From assembly GCF_000426305.1 (NCBI RefSeq), contig NZ_AUFC01000005.1, positions 124,001 to 188,000 on the forward strand: 64,000 nucleotides of DNA, read 5' to 3'. The position numbers were made by a program, and so were the translations under genes. This DNA is from Anaerovorax odorimutans DSM 5092. GTDB lineage: Bacteria; Bacillota; Clostridia; Peptostreptococcales; Anaerovoracaceae. This document shows positions 54,981 through 62,728 of the stretch, piece after piece. The notes under the pieces are model-generated. The model searched no databases, was not told where the DNA came from, and was given only the letters and a program-made list of their open reading frames with translations. Each line of letters opens with the position of its first letter. The stretch's first letter is position 1.

Positions 54981-55511
54981 TCAAATACTCCTTTTAAATG
55001 TTGCAAGTGAATAAGCTTCATAAGGGAAATTACAGTAATAATTCCCTGCAATATGTTCTTCAAATTCATCCTTATTTCTTTGGTATATAATCATATATCC
55101 TATTTTTCTAAGTATTGCAAAATCTCTTTGCATAGTACGAGATGATAAATTCGAATATTTATTCTTATACCATATAGCAGGGTCATCATGCATGTCTGCT
55201 TCCCTCATAATTGTCGTAAGCCTTATTAATTTTTCAAGGTACACTTTATGCGGTTTATATTCAGGATACTTGGGGTTGGGATCGTTACATACAGCATTTT
55301 CACCGTTAATTGGAATAAATGCATCTAATCTTTTTGAATAACGTATATGGATTATATCACCTTGCTTTAAGAGAGAAATATCTCTTAGTATTGTTTTTTT
55401 ACTGTAGGGCAATAAATCAATAATTTCTTTTAGAGAAATTTCTCTGCAATATCTAAAAAGATGAAAAATAGAAAGTATTCTTTCTGTCTTTGATATTTCT
55501 TTTTTCCTCAA
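54981..55511 (-). CDS. Transcription regulator with two winged-helix motifs
   Basis: The 176-aa protein has an N-terminal DeoR/HTH_11-like helix-turn-helix (SLKEIIDLLPYSKKTILRDI near residues 25-45). A second similar motif (NLSSRTMQRDFAILRKIGYM near 117-140) shares the T-x-x-R-D-x-x-x-L pattern. The TTG at 55511 follows GGAGAGG; upstream ATG codons lack a ribosome site. It is a likely DNA-binding regulator, coupled to the WG-repeat gene. Ligand and targets are unknown. Confidence 0.7.
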   Translation of the reverse strand: MRKKEISKTERILSIFHLFRYCREISLKEIIDLLPYSKKTILRDISLLKQGDIIHIRYSKRLDAFIPINGENAVCNDPNPKYPEYKPHKVYLEKLIRLTTIMREADMHDDPAIWYKNKYSNLSSRTMQRDFAILRKIGYMIIYQRNKDEFEEHIAGNYYCNFPYEAYSLATFKRSI

Positions 55512-55717
55512 ATTTTTCCTCTCCTTTACTTTACAGACCCAGTATATCATACCTATTTTTTTAATAAAAGACATACTATTTGTCAGCTAATTATACTAAC
55601 ATTTTTGTATCTAATTTTTCAGAGATTAAAAATGGACTAAATGCTGACATTTAAATAGCTGTCAATATTTAATCCATTTCTTTATTAAATAACAATATTT
55701 CTCTTTAATAATAATTA

Positions 55718-57247
55718 TTATTTCTCTTTGACCTTAACAATATTGCCATTAATCTCAATTGCTTTTATATCTTTTATGAGTTTATCGTTTATATACTGCT
55801 TTTGCCACGCATTTTCCTTATCTTTTGGAATAATCCCATATAGCCCCTTATAATATACTCCCTTATAATGAGTCAGACTTGATATTTGTTCAAATTCTTT
55901 CTTACTTCCATCTTTCATTACAGCTTTTACCAAGATATCTTCTTCCGGAATTGTCCTATTATCTTTATCTTTTTTTTGTTCCATCCATTCTCCTTGTAAT
56001 GTAATCCCTAAAGTAGAAGCACTTATCCTTGTTATCTTAAGTTTACCGGCTTCAATATTAATAGTAAAATCTGTATCTGCACTCTTCCATGACTCTTCTT
56101 TTTTAAACGTATAAGTAAAATTCCATCTTCCATCAGATATAATCTTTGGCAGCTCATATTTTACTGTAGGAACTAAGTACGGTAAATCTTCTTCTGTAAT
56201 ATCTTCAAAATATGCCACTGCGAAGGTTCGCTCTGATGACGGAGTATTACTCTCACTGTAATGATTTGATCTGTAAATTTTACCGGTACGACTATCTTTT
56301 AATTCTGAAACATATACCGTATTACGAACAAATGCACTTATTGCTGAGTCTATTGAATTATTTCCACCCTCACTTGATTCGATATACGTAGCAATACCAA
56401 GTTCACCATTAATAAATCCAATTCCTGCAAATTTTAGATTCGGATATTTTTCTGACAGAGGCATTTTTACATTCCCAGCCAATGAACTTTGAGATTGAGC
56501 TTGCTTTTCAAATGAGCCATCAAATGAATCCTCTGTTAATGTATCTGAATCACCTGTTTCTATTCTAATAGGATGTACCGCAAACCGCTTCGCTAAGTCT
56601 ATATCTAAAATTTTTTTCTGTATTTGATTATAAAAAACACATCCTGCATCTATATTTAATGTTTTTCCTAATATTGACTGAAATGATGATATATTATAAC
56701 AATATGCAAGTTTATGATTATTATCCAGCATTTTAATCATAACATCATTCATTGCCTGCTGCCCCTTAAATGATGAATTAAGATTAAATTCCAAACCAGC
56801 CACATCAGTACTTTCAGGAAAAGGTTCCCCGTTCTCTCTTTCAAAATATACAATTACATTTGCATCTTCTTCCCCTGCGATAACCTCAGCAAGTGTCATT
56901 TTCACACCATCAGAAACCTGACTATCCAATACTCTGTCAAGTCTATCTTCTGGTACCGCTGAATTTTTACCAAAAAAGTCTTCCAAGTACCACTGATGAA
57001 TTGCAAAAACCGTTCCACTTAAACATAATACTAAAATTGCTGCAACTGCAACTTGTATTCTTTTCCTCTTAAATTTATACCATGATTTCCGTTTTGGTGC
57101 TTCAGAAATTTTCTTTTGTGTAATAGAAAAAATCCTTTCCATATTTGCACCCCTTGATAAGTCATAAATTTCTTTTTCCGCTAATTCCACCTCTTCAATC
57201 ATTTCAAGATTTATATTTTCCATAAGATCCACTATTTTACGTTCCAT
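55718..57247 (-). CDS. Membrane-anchored anti-sigma factor, DUF4179-like
   Basis: The 509-aa protein has an acidic cytoplasmic part (1-60), one membrane segment (about 64-83) and a 425-residue external part. The region AIHQWYLEDFFG and GVKMTLAEVIAGEEDANVIVYF resembles the DUF4179 proteins found as ECF partners. It overlaps the sigma gene upstream by 16 bases. It should control that sigma factor in response to an envelope signal. The distal external domain is not recognised. Confidence 0.78.
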   Translation of the reverse strand: MERKIVDLMENINLEMIEEVELAEKEIYDLSRGANMERIFSITQKKISEAPKRKSWYKFKRKRIQVAVAAILVLCLSGTVFAIHQWYLEDFFGKNSAVPEDRLDRVLDSQVSDGVKMTLAEVIAGEEDANVIVYFERENGEPFPESTDVAGLEFNLNSSFKGQQAMNDVMIKMLDNNHKLAYCYNISSFQSILGKTLNIDAGCVFYNQIQKKILDIDLAKRFAVHPIRIETGDSDTLTEDSFDGSFEKQAQSQSSLAGNVKMPLSEKYPNLKFAGIGFINGELGIATYIESSEGGNNSIDSAISAFVRNTVYVSELKDSRTGKIYRSNHYSESNTPSSERTFAVAYFEDITEEDLPYLVPTVKYELPKIISDGRWNFTYTFKKEESWKSADTDFTINIEAGKLKITRISASTLGITLQGEWMEQKKDKDNRTIPEEDILVKAVMKDGSKKEFEQISSLTHYKGVYYKGLYGIIPKDKENAWQKQYINDKLIKDIKAIEINGNIVKVKEK

Positions 57248-57792
57248 TCTCTTATCCCCCTTGTTTCTATATCAGTCTGAAGCCGTTGTCTGACTCTAGC
57301 AAGCTTAGAGCTCACAGTCTTTTCATTCATTTGCTTTTCTCTTGCAATATCCCTTACCTTCTCCAAATAAAAATAACGTCTTAGGAAAATTTCCTTTTCC
57401 ACTGCATCCAGATTATTAATTATTTCCCATAATGCCGACGCTGCCTCCTTTTCCATAAAACGGTCTTCTGCTGACGGATAAAAAATAATTTCCTCATCCA
57501 AATGGTCACTTAATTTTCTATTCTTATCTCTTATAGCATTAAGTGTGCGGTTCCTGGAAATAACACCAATCAAATTTTTTAATTTTCCATGTGATAAACA
57601 TAGTTCCGGTCCTTTCTTCCATACATTTGTAAAAACATCTGAAGTAATTTCTTCAATATCCTGTTCATTTAAGATTCCGTACGATACCTTTGAGATTACA
57701 GCAACCACATATTTACCATATTTTTCAAAGAGCTCCTTAAGTGCATCTTGATCTTTACGGCAAATCCCATCTAAAATTATTTTGTCTTCCAT
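57232..57792 (-). CDS. ECF-type RNA polymerase sigma factor (second)
   Basis: The 186-aa protein has region 2 (KELFEKYGKYVVAVISKV near 20, DIEEITSDVFTNVWKKGPEL near 45) and region 4 (LDAVEKEIFLRRYFYLEKVR, then NEKTVSSKLARVRQRLQTD). The family match is clear. AAAGGTG-like sequence precedes the ATG. It overlaps the anti-sigma gene by 16 bases, so the pair is a module like the one at 7.6-8.9 kb but with a different anti-sigma protein. The 386-base gap at 57793-58178 is very AT-rich. I see only a TATAAT-type sequence upstream of each gene. Confidence 0.9.
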   Translation of the reverse strand: MEDKIILDGICRKDQDALKELFEKYGKYVVAVISKVSYGILNEQDIEEITSDVFTNVWKKGPELCLSHGKLKNLIGVISRNRTLNAIRDKNRKLSDHLDEEIIFYPSAEDRFMEKEAASALWEIINNLDAVEKEIFLRRYFYLEKVRDIAREKQMNEKTVSSKLARVRQRLQTDIETRGIREWNVK

Positions 57793-58178
57793 TACAACAC
57801 CTTTCTCATCCTAAAAAATCCCCTTCTATATATAAATAACACCGTACATTATTATAATCCTGCAATATTTTAAAAAAATGTTTATTCTATCAATAGTAAA
57901 AACTATGGAAATAATATCCTTTACTTTAAATAATTTTTTAATAATAAATTAAAAATAAAATATTAATAGTGATTTTAAAAAAATTTTTATTTAATAGAAA
58001 TTATAAATTTGATATTATTTTTTTTGAATATTTTTATTTTATAATGTCAACACTTTTGTTATAGGATAATTTTACTAGTTTAGCAGATTATTTAATAGAT
58101 TAGAATTATTAAATATGCTAATATAAATTATATATTAACGTATTTATAATTGATTAATTTAAATGATAGGAGCATATA

Positions 58179-58841
58179 ATGAAAAATCTAAATCAATATT
58201 TTGATCACACAATGCTGAAAGCTGAAGCAACAGAAAATGATATAAAAAAAATTTGTAATGAGGCTAAAGAGTATGAATTTTATGCAGTCTGTGTAAATTC
58301 ATCTTATGTCGAAACAGCAAAGAAGGAATTAAAGGGGACTAAAATAAAAGTTGCATGCGTTGTGGGATTTCCTCTTGGTGCTTGTACTACTGAAGTTAAG
58401 GGCTTTGAAACTAATTGGGCTTGTAAAAATGGTGCAAATGAAATTGATATGGTAATAAATCTAGGTGCATTTAAAGATAAACGTTACGATTACGTTTTAA
58501 AAGATATAAAAGAAGTAGTTGAAGTTGCAGAAGAATATAATGCTATCGTTAAAGTAATTTTAGAAACTTGTTTATTATCAGATGATGAAATTATCAAAGC
58601 ATGTGAAATTTCAAAAGAAGCAGGTGCTGCGTTTGTAAAAACTTCTACAGGCTTTAATTCTTCAGGAGCAACTGCTGACCATATAAAATTAATGAAAGAT
58701 ACAGTAGGAAATGAAATGCAAGTAAAAGCTTCCGGTGGAATTCGTACTCTTGAAAAAGCATTGGAAATGATAAATGCAGGTGCTGACAGAATTGGCAGCA
58801 GCTCCTCAGTATTTATTATAAATGAAAACAAAAACTTGTAA
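58179..58841 (+). CDS. deoC: Deoxyribose-phosphate aldolase
   Basis: The 220-aa class I aldolase splits deoxyribose 5-phosphate to glyceraldehyde 3-phosphate and acetaldehyde. It has YFDHTMLKAEATENDIKKIC, VVGFPLGACTTEVK, the Lys in IVKVILETCLL and the Schiff-base Lys in AAFVKTSTGF. The C-terminus (ADRIGSSSSV) is as in DeoC. TAGGAG precedes the ATG. It stands alone between the second sigma pair and the ilv genes. Confidence 0.94.
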   Translation: MKNLNQYFDHTMLKAEATENDIKKICNEAKEYEFYAVCVNSSYVETAKKELKGTKIKVACVVGFPLGACTTEVKGFETNWACKNGANEIDMVINLGAFKDKRYDYVLKDIKEVVEVAEEYNAIVKVILETCLLSDDEIIKACEISKEAGAAFVKTSTGFNSSGATADHIKLMKDTVGNEMQVKASGGIRTLEKALEMINAGADRIGSSSSVFIINENKNL

Positions 58842-58933
58842 TTTTAATTATATATTAGCAATATAGCTTTTTATAAAACCGAAAAATATCATATAACAAT
58901 TATATAACAATATTTCCTCCTTTTTATAATATT

Positions 58934-58995
58934 AGTACCATGATAAACCTTTATAATGATTCTATCATTTAAAAGGATATCATGGTACTTTTTTT
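58934..58995 (+). terminator. Terminator after deoC
   Basis: AGTACCATGATA and TATCATGGTACT form a 12-bp stem around a loop of about 30 bases, followed by TTTTTTT. The outer stem is perfect. It lies 92 bases past the deoC stop. Confidence 0.65.
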
Positions 58996-59032
58996 ATACT
59001 TTATTAATTTAAAAGTTTTCAATTGACTTTAA

Positions 59033-59518
59033 TTAAACTATATCTGCTCCTTTTGGAAGTGCCACCGTACCTGTTCGAGCAACTTCTTGAATATTATATC
59101 GTGAGAGTAATTCAATTAAAAGATCAATTTTATCAGGTCTGTCGCACATTTCAACTGTCAAAGTAGAATGCGAAATATCTACAATTTTAGCATCCATAAC
59201 TTTAGCAATATCAATTATTTGACTTCTCTGCTCTTCAGTTACTTGAACTTTGACCAAAATGAGTTCCCTTCTAGTTATCTCACCTTGATTTAATTTTCTT
59301 ACCTTTATAACATCTATTTGTTTATTAAGATGTTTTGTAACTTGTTCTGCAACATAATCATCCCCTTGAACGACTAACGTAATTCTGGAGATATCTTTAT
59401 CTTCAGTGGTTCCTACCGCTAAACTGTCTATATTAAAACCACGTCTAGCAAATAATCCTGCCATTCTTGACAAAACACCAGCTTTATTTTCCACTAATAC
59501 TGAAATGGTATGTTTCAT
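59033..59518 (-). CDS. ilvN: Acetolactate synthase small subunit, copy 1
   Basis: The 161-aa protein has an N-terminal ACT domain (HTISVLVENKAGVLSRMAGLF, RRGFNIDSLAVGTTED) and the C-terminal small-subunit domain with LTVEMCDRPDKIDLLIELL and VARTGTVALPKG. It activates and gives valine feedback to IlvB. The ATG at 59518 has AGAGG eight bases away; an ATG two codons upstream overlaps the preceding stop. It is the second of two tandem small-subunit genes. Confidence 0.92.
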   Translation of the reverse strand: MKHTISVLVENKAGVLSRMAGLFARRGFNIDSLAVGTTEDKDISRITLVVQGDDYVAEQVTKHLNKQIDVIKVRKLNQGEITRRELILVKVQVTEEQRSQIIDIAKVMDAKIVDISHSTLTVEMCDRPDKIDLLIELLSRYNIQEVARTGTVALPKGADIV

Positions 59519-59523
59519 ATGCA

Positions 59524-59994
59524 TTACCTCTTCATCGCTACCACGCCTGTTTTTACAAGCTCTATTATTCCATAAGGCTTAAAGATTTCAATCATCTGAC
59601 TGATCTTACCTTCAGTTTCTAACGCTTCTAAAATTAAACTTTCCGTATTCATTTCAATCACTCTTGCATTGCATGCATTTGCAACTGTTATAATTCCTAC
59701 TCTATTATCGATATCTGCCTTCACTTTCATAAACAGCAATACTTTGCTAACCATATTTTCAGCCTGAATATCATCAATAGAAATAACATCTTCTAACTTT
59801 TCCAGCTGATTTATAACTTGCGCGATTACAATATCATCACCTCTGACTACAACAGTAAGCCTTGAAAAACGTTCATCATGTGTAGAACTTCCAATAAATG
59901 AATCAATATTATAACCTCTACGCCTAAACAACCCCGAAACTCTGCTGATCACACCTGGCTCATTTTTAACAAGTGCGGATAATACATGTCTCAT
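59524..59994 (-). CDS. ilvN: Acetolactate synthase small subunit, copy 2
   Basis: The 156-aa protein also has an ACT domain (HVLSALVKNEPGVISRVSGL, RRRGYNIDSFIGSSTH) and a small-subunit C-terminal part (ESLILEALETEGKISQMIEI, IIELVKTGVVAMKR). It is clearly homologous to the adjoining copy, but many positions differ. It sits directly after ilvB. Two such ACT-type subunits side by side could give different feedback, or the pair may resemble the two-ACT subunits of plants. Confidence 0.9.
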   Translation of the reverse strand: MRHVLSALVKNEPGVISRVSGLFRRRGYNIDSFIGSSTHDERFSRLTVVVRGDDIVIAQVINQLEKLEDVISIDDIQAENMVSKVLLFMKVKADIDNRVGIITVANACNARVIEMNTESLILEALETEGKISQMIEIFKPYGIIELVKTGVVAMKR

Positions 59995-60012
59995 AGATAT
60001 GCCTCCTTATAT

Positions 60013-61632
60013 CTAAATTGATGGTTCATCTTCATCTACAATACATTCCAATAAAAATGTACCTTTATGATTAATCATCTCAGAAATAGCTGCTTCAGCA
60101 TCATCCATAGAAGTCACTCTTCTGCCCGGAATACCATATGCACTTGCAATAGCAACTGCATCAGGGCTGCCTGACAAATCTACTGCTGTATAATTACACT
60201 TATAACTCTTTTTTTGTATTTCTCGAACTAACCCAAGCTGTTCATTTCTCATTACTACAATTTTTATATCAACATCATGCTGGCAAATCGTTCCAAGTTC
60301 CATCATCTGCATTTGAAAAGCACCATCTCCACAAACAGCAACTACACTCTTTGTTGAATCAGCAATTTTTGCTCCTATTGCACAAGGAATAGAATAACCC
60401 ATAGTACCCATTCCTCCGGATGTTAAAAATCTTCCTGTCCTTATATCACAATTAGCAGCTGACCAAATTTGATTTTGTCCTACATCGGCACAATAAATAT
60501 GATCATCAGGAAGAGCCTTTGAAAGCATATTTACGAAAGCTTTGGGATTAATTCCAAACTTTCTAGGATCATAATCCAATTTGACTTTATTCTTACACTC
60601 TTGTAGCATTGAAACCCATTCTTCGTTTGTTCTCTTTGGTGTGCATGATAAAATCTGTTCTATTACCATCTTTGCATCTCCTACAACGGGAACAAAAGTA
60701 TCCATGTTTTTGCCAATCTCCGCGGGGTCAATATCAACATGTATTATTTTAGTTGTCTTTCCTACTTGTTTTGGAAGAAGCACTGCCCTGTCTGAAACAC
60801 GAGCCCCGATTAATACAACTACATCTGCCTCTGAAATAGCTTGATTTGCACATGATTTGCCATGCATTCCAAGCATGCCCATATATAAAGGATGAGACGT
60901 AGGTATTGCCCCAAGTCCCATCATTGTACATACAACAGGAAGATTTAAAGTTTCAATAAATATTTTGGCCTGCTCCTGAGCTTCCGCGGCAAAAATTCCA
61001 CCGCCTAAACAAACCAATGGTTTTTCTGCATTATTTAAAGCCCTCATAACACGTTTAATCTGACCAGCATGCCCCTTTATTGTAGGCTTATATCCTTTTA
61101 TATCAATTTTATTCGGATAAGAATAATCTATTTTTTGATTTTGAATATTGACAGGAATGTCAATCAATACCGGTCCCGGTCTGCCTGTGGATGCAATATG
61201 AAATGCTTCTTTTATTATTCTAGGTAAATCTGCTGCATTTTTTACTAAATAACTGTATTTTGTAAAAGGCTCTGAAGCACCTGTCATATCTGCTTCTTGA
61301 AATACATCTCTGCCTAATAAATCACTTGAAACTTGCCCCGTAATAGCTATCATTGGAATACTATCCATATATGCTGTACCAAGAGCAGTTATCAAATTCA
61401 TAGCACCCGGTCCCGATGTTGTCATACAAACTCCGGGTCTTCCCTTAATCCTAGCATAGCCACTTGCTTCATGCCCTGCATGCTGTTCATGTCTAACCAA
61501 AACATGCTTTATCTTTTTAGAATTGTTAAGCTTGTCATAAAAAGGAGCAATAGTCGCTCCAGGGTAGCCGAATATAACCTCTACCCCTTCATTCTCTAAG
61601 CTTTTTACAATTGCTTCTGCTCCTGTAATCAT
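60013..61632 (-). CDS. ilvB: Acetolactate synthase large subunit
   Basis: The 539-aa thiamine-pyrophosphate enzyme condenses pyruvate to acetolactate for valine and leucine, or with 2-oxobutyrate for isoleucine. It has EGVEVIFGYPGATIAPFYD, the Glu in VRHEQHAGHEASGYAR, and the metal-binding VAVCGDGAFQMQMMELGT. It is slightly short for the family at both ends, but all motifs are present. It lies between ilvE and ilvN copy 2. Confidence 0.95.
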   Translation of the reverse strand: MITGAEAIVKSLENEGVEVIFGYPGATIAPFYDKLNNSKKIKHVLVRHEQHAGHEASGYARIKGRPGVCMTTSGPGAMNLITALGTAYMDSIPMIAITGQVSSDLLGRDVFQEADMTGASEPFTKYSYLVKNAADLPRIIKEAFHIASTGRPGPVLIDIPVNIQNQKIDYSYPNKIDIKGYKPTIKGHAGQIKRVMRALNNAEKPLVCLGGGIFAAEAQEQAKIFIETLNLPVVCTMMGLGAIPTSHPLYMGMLGMHGKSCANQAISEADVVVLIGARVSDRAVLLPKQVGKTTKIIHVDIDPAEIGKNMDTFVPVVGDAKMVIEQILSCTPKRTNEEWVSMLQECKNKVKLDYDPRKFGINPKAFVNMLSKALPDDHIYCADVGQNQIWSAANCDIRTGRFLTSGGMGTMGYSIPCAIGAKIADSTKSVVAVCGDGAFQMQMMELGTICQHDVDIKIVVMRNEQLGLVREIQKKSYKCNYTAVDLSGSPDAVAIASAYGIPGRRVTSMDDAEAAISEMINHKGTFLLECIVDEDEPSI

Positions 61633-61636
61633 TTTT

Positions 61637-62704
61637 TTATACCTCTACTACCCAATTATATTTATCTTCTTCTTTTCCTAGCTGAATACCTGAAAGAACA
61701 TCATATAGTTTTTGAGAAAGTTCTCCTATCTTTCCTTCATGTATTGTAATCTTTCTGTCTTTCCAACAAAGTTCACCAACGGGTGAAATAACTGCTGCTG
61801 TTCCTGTAGCAAAAACTTCAGATATTTTTCCTTCATCATAAGCTTTATAAACATCATCTATTGTAATTCTTCGTTCAGATACTTTTAGACCCCAATCTTT
61901 TAACAAGTGAATAACAGAATCTCTTGTAATTCCTGGAAGAATAGTCCCTTCGATAGGTGCTGTAATTACCTCATTATCAATAACAAAGAAAGCATTTGAA
62001 GTTCCTATTTCTTCCACATACTTTCGTTCTACACCATCAAGCCATAAAACCTGAGAATATCCTAGTTCATGAGCTTTTTCCTGAGACTTTAGACCTGCTG
62101 CATAATTTCCGCCAATCTTTGCAAATCCAGTACCACCTTGTGTTGCTCTTACATATTCATCTTCCACGAAAATTTTTGTAGGCGCAAGACCTTCTTTATA
62201 ATAAGGTCCTACAGGAGAAAGAATAATCATAAATAAATACTCTTTAGAAGCTCTAACTCCTAAAAATGGCTCATTTGCAATTATAAACGGTCTTATGTAA
62301 AGAGATGTTCCTGGTTTTTCAGGTATCCAGCCTTGATCTACTTTTACAACAGCCTTTATAGCTTCTACATAAAGCTCAGGATCTATAGTTGGAATACACA
62401 TTCTTATATTTGTATTATTTGTTCTCTCTGCATTTTTATCAGGTCTGAACAGCTGAATCTTGCCATCAGCTGTCTTATATGCTTTCAAACCTTCAAACAT
62501 TTCCTGCGCATAATGAAATACTGAAGCTGCCGGATCCATTGGAATAGGAGCATATGGTACGATTCTTCCATCGTGCCAGCCTTTTCCTTCTGTATAATTC
62601 ATAATGAACATATGATCTGTAAAGACATTTCCAAATTCTAATGTATCTGGATCTGGTTTTACTTTTTTATTTGTTGTTTTAGTTATTGGAAAATTGTACT
62701 TCAT
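61637..62704 (-). CDS. ilvE: Branched-chain amino acid aminotransferase
   Basis: The 355-aa pyridoxal-phosphate enzyme of fold type IV has MDPAASVFHYAQEMFEGLKA near the N-terminus and YVEEIGTSNAFFVI with EVFATGTAAVISPVGE near the C-terminus. These match the eukaryote-like class II BCAT. It makes valine, leucine and isoleucine from their keto acids. The ATG at 62704 follows AAGGTGAT; a GTG three codons upstream is part of that site. It is 24 bases after the pncB stop. Confidence 0.94.
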   Translation of the reverse strand: MKYNFPITKTTNKKVKPDPDTLEFGNVFTDHMFIMNYTEGKGWHDGRIVPYAPIPMDPAASVFHYAQEMFEGLKAYKTADGKIQLFRPDKNAERTNNTNIRMCIPTIDPELYVEAIKAVVKVDQGWIPEKPGTSLYIRPFIIANEPFLGVRASKEYLFMIILSPVGPYYKEGLAPTKIFVEDEYVRATQGGTGFAKIGGNYAAGLKSQEKAHELGYSQVLWLDGVERKYVEEIGTSNAFFVIDNEVITAPIEGTILPGITRDSVIHLLKDWGLKVSERRITIDDVYKAYDEGKISEVFATGTAAVISPVGELCWKDRKITIHEGKIGELSQKLYDVLSGIQLGKEEDKYNWVVEV

Positions 62705-62728
62705 TTTTATCACCTTACCTTTTCTTTT

